DNA of 18,444 nucleotides from Pseudomonadota bacterium (GCA_023426545.1 JAFAAN010000135.1:1-18444); one strand, 5' to 3'. Shown: positions 7,766-15,084, counted from the stretch's first letter. Numbers and translations: made by a program. The notes: generated by a model from the letters alone, not told the origin.

Positions 7766-7933
7766 ATGCGCGCCGCGTGGGTGCTGGCCATCCGCATGGG
7801 GCAGCGCATGGAGCACGAGTTCCGGCTGCGCCGCTTCGACGGTGTGTACCGCTGGCACCTGGCGCGCGCGGTGCCGGAGCGGGATGAGAGCGGGCTGCTG
7901 GCGGGCTGGATTGCCGTGGCCACGGACATCGAC
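7766..7933 (+). pseudogene. PAS-domain fragment of a sensor histidine kinase
   Basis: The + strand frame reads MEHEFRLRRFDGVYRWHLAR, then AVPERDESGLLAGWIAVATDID. This is the second half of a PAS-fold (PAS_3 type) domain: the RLRR-DG-YRW-H-R-V-P-RD strand pair followed by the G-W-x-A-TDID closing motif, usually followed in sensor kinases by a further PAS or a HisKA domain. Here it is about 50 residues with no kinase part, bounded on the left by IS91 repeat copy C at the point where the repeat breaks, and on the right by non-matching sequence and the IS3 element. It is therefore a scrap left by rearrangement, not a gene. An open frame extends through it from 7679 to 8032 only because the repeat has no stops in that frame. 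Confidence 0.7.
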
Positions 7934-8051
7934 GTAAGAGCTCGCCGTGCCCCCAGTCGGCGCGTAGCTGACCATGCCGGAGCGCACCGGACGGCCAGCG
8001 GTCAGTCGTGGTGTACCGCACCGGATTGTTGAGACACCAGGTTGGTCGTAA

Positions 8052-8948
8052 TCAGGCTGAATGCTTCGACTGCATCAGCTCTCGCCGGGCCTGACGTGGT
8101 GAGAGGAAATGATGACGCTCCAGCAGCCAGTGCTCGTTGTACCGGTGGGCCCACTCCAGCAGCGCCCGCCGAAGCTCCTCCACCGTGGAGAAGGTGCGCA
8201 CCCAGAGCACCTGCTCCTTGAGGGTGCGGATGACGCGCTCGGCGCAGCCGTTGCCCTCGGGGCTGCGGACGAAGGACGGGCTGGACGCGGCGCCCAGGAA
8301 GCGCAGCTCGTTCTGGAACGCGTCGGAGGTGTACTGGCTGCCGTTGTCGTGGCGGATGACCAGCCCGGCAGACACGCCCCGGCCGTACGCCCCAAAACGA
8401 GCCTTGACGCCCTACCGAATGGGCTTGAGAGCCTCGAAACGGGTGCCCACCTTGGCCGCGTGGATGCCGACGCACTCGGAGGTGACGTGGTCAACGGCGA
8501 TGAAGACGATGGCCTGGCCCTCCAGCGCCGTCACCGTGCAGGTGGCGTCGGTGCCCCACATGACGTCGGGCTTGTCGGTGGTGATGGTGCCGTCGTGGTG
8601 GCGCGGCCCCAGCGCCCGGCGGGCACGGCCGGGTGCCAACAGCCCCGCATCGCGCATCAGTCGAAGGCAGCGGGCCTTCGAGGTGCGCACGTCCTGAGCG
8701 CGTAGCCGGGCCCACACCTTGCGGTGCCCTTCCCCGAGGAAAGGCGAGGTGGCCAGCACGCCGCGGATGGCCTCCAGCAACGCCTTGTCCGTCAGCGCCG
8801 TCTTGGGACCGCGCCGGGCTGGCGGAAGGGCCCCGGCCTGATGGCGGGCGCGGTGCCGGTACACCGTGGCGCGAGGCACGCGCCAGGTGGCCGCCACGAG
8901 CGCCAGCCCATACGGCTTGCCGCTGGAAGGCGAGAGCTGAGCGCTCAT
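8052..8948 (-). pseudogene. IS3-family transposase OrfB (DDE integrase), broken by one amber codon
   Basis: The reading frame runs from ATG 8948 to the stop at 8052 (298 codons) with a single TAG at 8412-8414. It begins with a helix-turn-helix-like region (WRVPRATVYRHRAR), then an HTH_21-like segment (GHRKVWARLRAQ), and the rve/DDE core. The catalytic residues are all visible: Asp134 in WGTDATCT, Asp201 in RHDNGSQY and Glu237 in GNGCAERVI, with the usual 35 residues between the last two. The amber codon falls at residue 179 between the first and second Asp, in the context KPIR-stop-GVKARFG; relatives commonly have RQG there, so CAG to TAG is the likely mutation. No frameshift or deletion is present. 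The start overlaps the end of orfA as ATGA, so expression was probably by translational coupling. Confidence 0.8.
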
Positions 8949-9292
8949 CCTCTCGACTTCCTCCAGGGAAAACCCGGGGCGTTGCCCTCCAAGAGCCTCG
9001 CCTTCTCAGCGAGCAACTCGTTCTTCATCATCAGCTCGCCCACCATGGTCTTGAGCCGCAGCACCTCGTCGTCCGCCGGCTCGGGCTCGCGGCTCTTGAG
9101 GTTCGCCTCGGCTCCCGCCAGGAACTTCTCTCGCCACTCGCTCAACACCGCCGCCGTGACGCCCAGCTCCCGCGACAGCGCGTCGAGCTCCTCGCCTTTG
9201 AGCAGACGGAGCACGGCCTCCTTCTTGCGCTTCGCCGAGAACCGACCGCGCTCCGCCGTCCTGTCCTGCTTCTGCAGCTTCTTCACATCCAC
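8945..9292 (-). CDS. IS3-family transposase OrfA (helix-turn-helix)
   Basis: This 115-residue protein is the DNA-binding partner of OrfB. Residues about 15-55 form the Tnp_1-type helix-turn-helix (FSAKRKKEAVLRLLKGEELD, then LSRELGVTAAVLSEWREKFL). Residues about 75-102 are a leucine-patterned coiled coil (VLRLKTMVGELMMKNELLAE) that in IS3 elements mediates multimer formation. The frame is intact, starts at ATG 9292 about 30 bases inside the inverted end, and stops at 8945 overlapping the orfB ATG. With orfB broken, OrfA on its own would at most repress or bind the element ends. Confidence 0.8.
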   Translation of the reverse strand: MDVKKLQKQDRTAERGRFSAKRKKEAVLRLLKGEELDALSRELGVTAAVLSEWREKFLAGAEANLKSREPEPADDEVLRLKTMVGELMMKNELLAEKARLLEGNAPGFPWRKSRG

Positions 9293-9360
9293 CTCACGAG
9301 GGGAAGCTATCCCCAGAGAGGTGTCTCAAGAAATCCTGGGGCGGAGGACAGCACACATCA

Positions 9361-9397
9361 GCCCGGCCTCCTCGCGTGCGAGGCCGGGCTTTTGTTT
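9361..9397 (+). terminator. Rho-independent terminator, parent gene missing
   Basis: GCCCGGCCTC (9361-9370) pairs perfectly with GAGGCCGGGC (9380-9389), followed by TTTTGTTTT (9389-9397 region). This is the best intrinsic terminator in the window. There is no + strand gene in front of it: the IS3 element ends only 31 bases upstream. It either belonged to a gene removed by the IS3 insertion or acts as a leader hairpin for the small gene starting 17 bases after it. Confidence 0.8.
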
Positions 9398-9414
9398 TCC
9401 TCGAGTGAGAGGCA

Positions 9415-9597
9415 ATGCAAGGAAGAGCTACGAAGCGTCAGAAGGAACAGGCGCGCAAGCAGCACCAGCAGGAGAAGGACGCCAAGAAAGAGGAGCGCAA
9501 GAAGCTGAAGGCCGAGCGCGGACCACGTCAGCCGGGCGACGTCGACCCTGACATCGCGGACATCATCCCCGGCCCTCAACCGCCGCTGGAGTACTGA
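9415..9597 (+). CDS. Small highly charged hypothetical protein
   Basis: This is a 60-residue protein. Residues 1-37 are almost entirely Lys, Arg, Glu and Gln (KRQKEQARKQHQQEKDAKKE) and should form one long charged helix; the C-terminus is acidic and proline-rich, DVDPDIADIIPGPQPPLEY. I recall small proteins with this charged-helix plus DPDIA-PGPQP layout in myxobacteria, but no function is known. The start ATG 9415 has a GAGAG five bases upstream. A strong terminator ends only 17 bases before the start, leaving no room for an ordinary promoter after it. The gene is followed at 14 bases by a nested hairpin (9611-9649) and converges with the lipoprotein gene ending at 9765. Confidence 0.65.
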   Translation: MQGRATKRQKEQARKQHQQEKDAKKEERKKLKAERGPRQPGDVDPDIADIIPGPQPPLEY

Positions 9598-9610
9598 GCT
9601 CCAGCCGTGC

Positions 9611-9649
9611 CGCCCAGGGCTCGCCACGCACCGTGGAGTGCCCTGGGCG
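9611..9649 (+). terminator. Nested two-part hairpin between convergent genes
   Basis: An outer perfect ten-base stem, CGCCCAGGGC (9611-9620) with GCCCTGGGCG (9640-9649), encloses an inner perfect five-base stem, CCACG (9624-9628) with CGTGG (9632-9636), around a three-base loop. It lies just behind the + strand gene ending at 9597 and in front of the minus-strand gene ending at 9765. There is no T-run on either strand, so it may be a bidirectional RNA-stabilising or rho-linked end. Confidence 0.5.
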
Positions 9650-9718
9650 CCCCCTTCCGGGATGGCCAGCAAGCCCCCGGGAGGACGCAGTACCCGTCTC
9701 TCCGAGCGCTCCAGGTGC

Positions 9719-9747
9719 GTCCCCCCTGGATTCGAAGCCAGAGGGAC
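9719..9747 (-). terminator. Possible hairpin downstream of the 361-residue lipoprotein gene
   Basis: GTCCC (9719-9723) pairs with GGGAC (9743-9747), and CTGG (9726-9729) with CCAG (9738-9741), separated by a small internal bulge and an eight-base loop. It is 18 bases past the stop codon of the minus-strand gene. No T-run follows, so confidence is low. Confidence 0.3.
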
Positions 9748-9764
9748 TGACGCGCGCCCCTTGC

Positions 9765-10850
9765 TCAATCCGAGTGTGGGAGGTGCTGAATCCTGCCGGC
9801 GTTGACGAAGAAGAGGCCCAGGTCGCTCACCGCCAACTGGCTGATGCCACGGAGGTCCGGCAGGAGGACGGAGACGCGGCCCTCTTCCAGATTCCTCCGG
9901 TGGATTCCCTGGGCGTGAGTCGAGACGTAGTAGAGGCTCCCCGCGTGAAACCGGAGGCTCGCGGCTCCAGGGGGCAACTCCTGGATGCCGGTGGGCTGGG
10001 CTGCTGCGTGCAGCGCAAGCGGGAGATGCACCAACCTACGTGAGGGCTCGTCATCCTTGCCGAACACGGCGAAGGGGCCAATGGGCGTCAGCGCCATCGG
10101 AATGGGCGCATCGGGGGTTACCAGCCTCTCTTCGTCGGGCCAGGTGAGTACATCCTCTTGGGGGCCTTCCAACTGGATGTCCAGTCTCACCAGCGCGTTG
10201 TTGACCACGCGGGGGGCGAAGCTCACCGTCCTTTTTTCCCGCCAGTAGAAGTGCGTCTCGCTCAGCATGAGGTTGTACGCCGAATGCACTGGGACTTCGG
10301 CGACACGCTCAATGGGCCCTGGCGCATCGGCGCTCGTGCGCCAGACCGATTTCATGGGTTGATACGCGCTGTCCAGCCAGTACAGGTGGGGGCCCGCGAG
10401 GATTGGCTCTGCGGTGTATCCCAGTTCCAACCCCTCGGCGAGCAGTTCCTTGCTGCCACCTGACCTGGGTACGCGAAAGAGACTGCCCAGTTCACGGTAT
10501 TCACCGTTCGGGGTCGCATCGACATGCACGTGCTCGATGAAATAGACGTGCGTGGGACCGACCACGAAGCGGCTGAAGGTACCCTCCGCCAGGATCGTGG
10601 CGGTCTCCTGAGGCTCGCCGATGCGCGTGCGATAAAGAGTTGCCCGAGGCGGCTCGGTGCGCTGTGAGGCTTTGATGAAGTTCAGCACGTAGACCGAGCT
10701 GTCATCCACCTCGACCTGCGCGACGTACACTTGGCCAGGCAGCGGCGCGAGGGTGAGTGGCTTTAGGCCATCCGTACCTTCGGAACCCCCGCAACCCCAA
10801 ACAGTTATGGCAATGAGTGCAGTCGAAATAGCCAATGGAAAGCGCTTCAC
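9765..10850 (-). CDS. Putative lipoprotein with beta-propeller-like repeats
   Basis: This is a 361-residue protein started by GTG at 10850, chosen because AGGGGGAACC lies directly upstream and a lipoprotein signal follows: VKRFPLAISTALIAITVWGC with Cys20. The upstream in-frame extension reads into IS91 repeat copy D and is not coding. The mature part has recurring short strands of the type VGPTHVYFIEH, LAGPHLYWLDSA, LSETHFYWREK, FHAGSLYYVSTH and VSDLGLFFVNAG, about 45-60 residues apart. This phi-Y-W/F pattern is typical of beta-propeller surface proteins seen in large numbers in myxobacteria. No catalytic motif is visible; it probably binds something at the envelope. Its start is about 80 bases from the end of repeat copy D. 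Confidence 0.8.
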   Translation of the reverse strand: MKRFPLAISTALIAITVWGCGGSEGTDGLKPLTLAPLPGQVYVAQVEVDDSSVYVLNFIKASQRTEPPRATLYRTRIGEPQETATILAEGTFSRFVVGPTHVYFIEHVHVDATPNGEYRELGSLFRVPRSGGSKELLAEGLELGYTAEPILAGPHLYWLDSAYQPMKSVWRTSADAPGPIERVAEVPVHSAYNLMLSETHFYWREKRTVSFAPRVVNNALVRLDIQLEGPQEDVLTWPDEERLVTPDAPIPMALTPIGPFAVFGKDDEPSRRLVHLPLALHAAAQPTGIQELPPGAASLRFHAGSLYYVSTHAQGIHRRNLEEGRVSVLLPDLRGISQLAVSDLGLFFVNAGRIQHLPHSD

Positions 10851-10931
10851 GTCAGGTTCCCCCTGAAAGCGCCGGACCTTGGTTGGAGCAGACAGGTTTG
10901 TCAATAGGGATTGGGTTGAACTTGTCTGAAA

Positions 10932-11226
10932 TATAGGCCGGATAGGAGCCCAGTTGAGTGCGTCGGGCTGGTGAAGAGTGGCGAAGAAGGGCCGCAGGAG
11001 GGTGACACGGGGGCTGTGCGCCGGGCGGGAGCAGAGGCAGTGCCGCCCCTCGGGGCCCATGCGGGCCCAGGCGTCCCATCCAGGCATCAGGCCGCAGGGG
11101 CGTGGGCTTCCTTGTCATGTGGGTGCTTGGGCATAACACCACGCGCTGTGGGGGGGACCCCTGTGCCGGGGCCAGCATCGCAGGCCGCGAGGGCAATGCC
11201 AGGCGCTCCAGAATGGCGCGCCCTCC
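10932..11226 (-). mobile_element. IS91-derived repeat, copy D (right-truncated)
   Basis: The left edge TATAGGCCGGATAGG matches copies B, C and E and the first 200 bases are very close to copy E. Similarity ends at about 11226, just after ATGGCGCGCCCTCC, inside the transposase tail (only the last ~40 codons remain on the minus strand). The sequence beyond, to 11374, matches no other copy. The bases outside the left edge are GAAA. The end faces the lipoprotein gene starting at 10850. Confidence 0.7.
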
Positions 11227-11374
11227 AAATGCTCAGGCCATTTCTGCTGTCCGCTGCGGACGCGCCGGCTGCAGAGGAGAGCACGCGCGCCAAGGGGGAT
11301 GGCAGCGAGTGGGCGTGCTGTCCGCACAAGCACACCGCGGCTCGAGGGGGCCGGTCGTCCGCTCCATCGCCACG

Positions 11375-12205
11375 CTACCTACAGCGCTCGTAGCGCGCAC
11401 CTTCGAGGCAGGCGAGGTACGTCTCCGACGCGGTGGTGCACTCGCCATTCGATGGGACCTCCACCTCGCCCGAAAGCATCGGCACCTTCTGGTAGGGGCC
11501 AGGACAGACCGACCCCCTCTCCTCGACCTTCAACTTCCTCGGGAAGTGCGCGTCCTCGACGACCGACACCCTGATGTCGGTACTCTGCGACTCGCTCGTG
11601 AAGCCGCCGCGGCCGCTCGAAGCTTCGAGCGTGAAGAGCTCGCGCAGTGCTCCAGTCCCGGGGTCCACGTCGTAGAACGAGGTCGACTCCTCTTCGATCA
11701 TCCCCGTTCCGCGCTGGGACTCGTAGGAGTCCACCCGCACCGTCTGGCGCTTCGCGTCGGTGAGGTTCACGAACCCGAACGTGAGCCTGTGCTCGCCCAG
11801 GTACTCCATGTCCACCAGCCCTGGAAGAAACGGCAGCGGGAACGCGCACCAGGCATTGGCCTCGACGCCGGCCCGGCGAAGGACGACACCATCGAGCAGT
11901 TTCGCGCCACACATCCATCCACGGGCCTGGACGACCAGGTCGCGCTTCTCGCTGCCGAAGAGCGCCGCCTTGAAGACATCGACCGCGGCCCTGGAGGGCT
12001 CGTGCTCCACGCAAGACGAGGCATTCTCCGCAGTCTTCAGCGCGAGGGCGCGCAGCAGCGGTTCGAGCTCCTTCGCGGTCTTCGCCGCCTGGAAGGCCTT
12101 CTTCGCTGCCTTCGGCTCGAAGGTGACCCTCCTGCCACCCGGGCACTTCTCGGCTGTGCTGGAGGCGAGGGCGGTGGCGACAATCAAGAGCAGCGGGGTC
12201 ATCAT
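11375..12205 (-). CDS. Exported cysteine-containing hypothetical protein
   Basis: This is a 276-residue protein. The start at ATG 12205 (with a second ATG at 12202) was chosen over upstream in-frame codons because GGAG lies about four bases before it and a signal peptide follows: MMTPLLLIVATALASSTAEK. The mature protein has eight cysteines (EKCPGG, SSCVEH, WMCGAK, AWCAF, SVCPG, GECTT, LACLEG, ERCR), an even number that suggests up to four disulfides in an oxidising compartment. The rest is mixed alpha/beta with no motif I recognise. The gene starts 61 bases behind the 545-residue lipoprotein gene on the same strand and is likely co-transcribed with it. Downstream, no terminator is evident before repeat copy D. 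Confidence 0.75.
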   Translation of the reverse strand: MMTPLLLIVATALASSTAEKCPGGRRVTFEPKAAKKAFQAAKTAKELEPLLRALALKTAENASSCVEHEPSRAAVDVFKAALFGSEKRDLVVQARGWMCGAKLLDGVVLRRAGVEANAWCAFPLPFLPGLVDMEYLGEHRLTFGFVNLTDAKRQTVRVDSYESQRGTGMIEEESTSFYDVDPGTGALRELFTLEASSGRGGFTSESQSTDIRVSVVEDAHFPRKLKVEERGSVCPGPYQKVPMLSGEVEVPSNGECTTASETYLACLEGARYERCR

Positions 12206-12266
12206 CGTTCTCCGGGGCTGCGTGGCCCTTCGGTGCTGCGGAACTGAGGGCGCACAGGAGCGATAA

Positions 12267-13904
12267 CTACTCTCTGGCCTCGAGGATTGCCGGGTCGACT
12301 CTCTCACTCGAGATGGAACCGGCGTCGATTACCCGCTCGATTGCCTGGCGCTCTTCGACACGGGCCGCACTCACCGCCTTGGCTCCGGCGACGATTCCCC
12401 AGAGGCCCTTCTTCGCACCGGCGAGCAGCGCGTCCGGCGGCCCGACCATCACCATCGCGCGCTGGCTGTCACCGTCGACGGCGACGAACCGCAGTCGGCT
12501 TCCGCGCGCATCGAGGACCGCATTGAGCAGCTCGACCATCGCGCTCGTGTCCTGCCAATCCCCGAGCGCCTTCGCGGAGACCGTGAACCGCTCGTTCGAT
12601 GCCCAGGCGTGGAGCAGATAGCCGCCTTCGTCGGTACGGCGCTGTGTCGGGAGGCCATACACGTCGTGCACCGGTCCCACGGCGGCGTCGCCCTTCGGGG
12701 AGTCCTCCGAGAAGATGACGTCTGCGAGCTCCGGACCTGCGAGCCTGGCGAGCCGATAGAGCTCCTCGTCGTGATGGTTCGGAAAGGTACCGGTCTCCGG
12801 GTCCCAAGCGAACGCGCGCCCGGCCTTCTCGAGCAGCGCGGGGAGGAACAGAAGCTGCGGGTCGAGTGCGCCGCCCCCACCCTTCTCGACCAGTCCGGAC
12901 TCGAACAGCCAGGCGTCGCGCGCCTGCGCCGAGTCGAACGCCTTCAGCGTGGCAATGCTCCCGCGGCTGGGAGGATAGGTGACCTCGGTGAGAGGCTCCG
13001 GCAGCGCGCGCAGCAGCTTCCTGGCTTGGGCCCAATGCGCGGACCACAAGCGGGCGCAGCGGTTCACCTTGGTCAGCTGGTCCTCCGTCACCGTCTTCGG
13101 ATTCGGCAACCGCCTGCACTCCGCGTCGTCCTCACCAATGGGCTCGAGGCGCGCGAGGTACCGGGGGCGGTCCGCCTCCTCGGCGAGCGAAACCAGCCTC
13201 GTCGCGAGCGGATGGTTCTTCGTCGCGCCACACCGTGCGAGCGCGTCCACCGCGTACGGGTAGAGTTCCATCTGCCGCGCTTCGAGAGTCTGCTGCACTG
13301 TCTGTTCGAGCGGGCGGGAGACTTCGCGGCAGCCCAGATGGAGCGCGTACCACTGGAAGCGGTACTTCGCGGGCGTGGCCGGATCGTCGGCGCGCGCCTG
13401 CGAAGCGGGGGTGTCGCAGAAGATGAAACGCTCCCAGAGGAGCTCGCGGCCCGGCCCTTCGATGACCGAGGTCACCTCCTTCGCGAGAAAATCGCACAGC
13501 CCCGGACCTGGCGACCGGAACACGCTCGCGTAGGGACCGAGCTCGCGCCGCGTGGCACCAAGGGAGGCCGCGCTCAGCGCCTCGACGAAGGCTTCGGACA
13601 TTGCCGGGTCGCCCGAGGCGAGCCGCGACTGGATGTAGGAGAGCGGTGGACCCAAGGGGCCGCCCGGCAGCTCGTGGACCATGGCGTAGAACTGCTGCGG
13701 CGAGGCTGGAACGAAGGGACGGAATCGTTCGGGCAGAGGCATCGCCTTCCGCTGTACGTTGGGGTGCTGCCACGACGGCTCCGGCTCCGGTCCTTCTGTC
13801 GAGGTCGAGGCCGAGGTGCCCGCATCCAGCGGGACCGGCGCGGGACGCTCGCACCCGAGGCCGAGCACCAGGAGCAATGACGTGGCGTAGGGCTGCAACC
13901 GCAT
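12267..13904 (-). CDS. Putative lipoprotein, function unknown
   Basis: This is a 545-residue protein. The N-terminus MRLQPYATSLLLVLGLGC gives a compact lipoprotein signal with Cys18, followed by a Ser/Thr/Pro/Glu-rich linker (about residues 24-45) that tethers a larger folded domain. The remainder is mostly alpha-helical with scattered cysteines (for example GLCDFLAKEV, LGCREVSRP, ARCGATKNHP) and two hydrophobic late segments near DALLAGAKKGLWGIVAGAKA. I do not recognise a family or catalytic site. The start ATG 13904 has GGGAG about ten bases upstream. It is the first gene of a probable two-gene operon with the 276-residue exported protein. The promoter should lie in 13905-14341, between the gene and repeat copy E. 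Confidence 0.8.
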   Translation of the reverse strand: MRLQPYATSLLLVLGLGCERPAPVPLDAGTSASTSTEGPEPEPSWQHPNVQRKAMPLPERFRPFVPASPQQFYAMVHELPGGPLGPPLSYIQSRLASGDPAMSEAFVEALSAASLGATRRELGPYASVFRSPGPGLCDFLAKEVTSVIEGPGRELLWERFIFCDTPASQARADDPATPAKYRFQWYALHLGCREVSRPLEQTVQQTLEARQMELYPYAVDALARCGATKNHPLATRLVSLAEEADRPRYLARLEPIGEDDAECRRLPNPKTVTEDQLTKVNRCARLWSAHWAQARKLLRALPEPLTEVTYPPSRGSIATLKAFDSAQARDAWLFESGLVEKGGGGALDPQLLFLPALLEKAGRAFAWDPETGTFPNHHDEELYRLARLAGPELADVIFSEDSPKGDAAVGPVHDVYGLPTQRRTDEGGYLLHAWASNERFTVSAKALGDWQDTSAMVELLNAVLDARGSRLRFVAVDGDSQRAMVMVGPPDALLAGAKKGLWGIVAGAKAVSAARVEERQAIERVIDAGSISSERVDPAILEARE

Positions 13905-14341
13905 CGGGTTCGGTCTCCCGGAGGACGACGGGCGAACGCAGAACTACACCCTGATGCCCGCCCCCCATGCAAGCGAGCCGGGAGATGCGGCCAGCTTCCA
14001 TGCGTTGGTCACCCGCGTGCAGCACCACGCCGAGCGCCCCCTCCCGCTCCGGGGCGCGCGCACGCTCCCTGCGGAGCCCCCGAAAGGGGCCACACACCGG
14101 ATACCCGCGTGCGCGAGACTGCGGTATCAAGGATGGGGCACCCGGTTCCGGGCGGCCGCTCTTCGCGTAGGCGAGGGGGCGGGAGGGGGCAGAGGGGCCG
14201 AGGAGGGCCGCTGGCGGGGCCGCCCGAACGATGCTCCCGGCCGGCGGACAGGCCGCTTGAGCTCCCTTGGGGTACACGCCTGCCCAGGCCGCGCTCCCAT
14301 CAGCTGCGTGGCAGGGGCCTGGGTCTGGCAACCGCCAAAAG
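13905..14341. other. 437-base gap upstream of the lipoprotein operon
   Basis: No convincing gene: long open frames on both strands have no ribosome-binding site and read through into the neighbouring repeat or gene. The stretch is very GC-rich with purine-only runs near 14170-14210 and a small hairpin GCCCC-CGAAA-GGGGC near 14083. It must contain the promoter for the minus-strand operon, but I cannot place hexamers with confidence. Confidence 0.5.
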
Positions 14342-14819
14342 TATCGGCCGGATAGGAGCCCAGTTGAGTGCGTCGGGCTGGTGAAGAGTGGCGAAGAAGG
14401 GCCGCAGGAGGGTGACACGGGGGCTGTGCGCTGGGCGGGAGCAGAGGCTGTGCCGCCCCTCGTGGCCCATGCGGGCCCAAGCGTCCCATCCAGGCGTCAG
14501 GCCACAGGGGCGTGGGCTTCCAGGTCACTGTGGGGGCTTGGGCTGAACACCACGCGCTCTGGGGGGCCCCTGTGCCGGGGCCAGCGTCGCAGGCCGCGAG
14601 GGCAATCCAGAATGGCGCGCCCCCCCACCGGGTGCCGTCAGGTATGCCAGCACCCTCCTGCGGCCTCCACACCGAGAGCAGGCGAAGACATCCAGCGCGA
14701 ACGTCCGGCGCAGCAGTCCCGCCCAATCCAATCGCGGCGTGCGCTCCCTCGTCGACTCAACCGTCGCAGCCTGGGCCGGGCTCTCCTTCTCCAGTCCCAG
14801 CTCCGCCCCCGCTTGAGGG
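14342..14819 (-). mobile_element. IS91-derived repeat, copy E (full unit, about 478 bp)
   Basis: Both edges match copy B: TATCGGCCGGATAGG on the left and CTTGAGGG on the right. Internally it has a net nine-base loss near 14607 relative to copies A, B and D (the GCCAGGTGCT segment is missing and one C is gained close by). The bases outside the left edge are AAAG. On the right it cuts directly into the low-GC gene pair at 14821-15362. Confidence 0.75.
14525..14819 (-). pseudogene. IS91-family transposase, C-terminal fragment (copy E)
   Basis: The minus-strand frame has LDWAGLLRRTFALDV, the C-S-R-C-G pair, RRRVLAYLTAPGG, and after the small internal loss LPSRPATLAPAQGPP. The tail then runs in a shifted frame to a stop at 14525 instead of ending in SAWC. 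The N-terminal catalytic region is missing at the repeat edge, as in copies A and B. The damage shows this copy makes no functional protein. Confidence 0.7.
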
Positions 14820-14820
14820 A

Positions 14821-15084
14821 GCGAACGTTGGGGACGAGAACAGAAACCACATCCTGCTGACGGCCCGTCCGAGTAAGCCTGCCGTGCTCGAGGAGTTCCT
14901 CCACGGAAATCAACACAAGTTGGGGCTCACCAACCGTTTGGGAAGGCAAGGTGCTGAAGTTCACGTGAAGGAGTTCATGTTGCGACATCAGACGATGTTG
15001 GGGAACGGCAATGCTGATGCGGAGAGCCTTGAGAAGCTGCTGAGTGAAGAAAAGAAGCTCCTTCTGCTCGGAGGAGGAGGATAA
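14821..15084 (+). pseudogene. C-terminal remnant of an unidentified low-GC gene, coupled to the next gene
   Basis: Starting right at the edge of repeat copy E, an open frame of 87 codons reads NRNHILLTARPSKPAVLEEF, then HGNQHKLGLTNRLGRQ, HVKEFMLRHQTMLG and ends KKLLLLGGGG with TAA at 15082-15084. The base composition is clearly less GC-rich than neighbouring genes, with A and T freely used in third positions. There is no start codon with a ribosome-binding site, so the 5' part seems to have been removed by the repeat. The stop overlaps the next ATG as TAATG, so the two genes were translated together. The family is unknown to me. The layout (variable low-GC tail, overlapping small partner gene) resembles a polymorphic-toxin tail with its immunity gene, as known for contact-dependent toxins of myxobacteria, but no toxin motif is recognised. 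Confidence 0.5.

Larger units (their letters stand above)
8029..9329 (-). mobile_element. IS3-family insertion sequence, about 1.3 kb, transposase inactivated
   Basis: Two overlapping minus-strand genes (orfA, orfB) lie between short inverted ends: TTGAGACACC at 8029-8038 and GGTGTCTCAA at 9320-9329, a perfect ten-base inverted repeat. The ends carry the TGA...TCA typical of IS3-family elements. The flanks do not show an obvious direct repeat (TGT on the left and AGA on the right if the element is taken as 8030-9328), so either the insertion is old or one side has been rearranged. The left flank leads to a PAS scrap and IS91 copy C; the right flank leads straight into an orphan terminator. 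Confidence 0.8.

Noticed and set aside
8027..9331. Target-site duplication of the IS3 element
   Set aside because: The three- or four-base flanks on either side differ for all plausible end positions, so no duplication can be claimed.
9719..9750. TTCGAAGCCAG sequence resembling a tRNA T-arm
   Set aside because: No acceptor stem, anticodon arm or CCA-side pairing is present around it; it is better read as a simple hairpin.
10851..11087. N-terminal extension of the 361-residue lipoprotein up to 11087
   Set aside because: The extension lies in repeat copy D and would bury the lipoprotein signal; the GTG at 10850 has a strong ribosome-binding site.
13132..14418. 428-codon minus-strand frame
   Set aside because: It overlaps the 545-residue lipoprotein gene in another frame and crosses repeat copy E and the intergenic gap; no start signal or recognisable sequence.
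117..14819. Regularly spaced repeats as a possible CRISPR or tandem array
   Set aside because: The units are hundreds of bases long, 2.8-4.7 kb apart, and encode a transposase tail; no short repeat-spacer structure exists.
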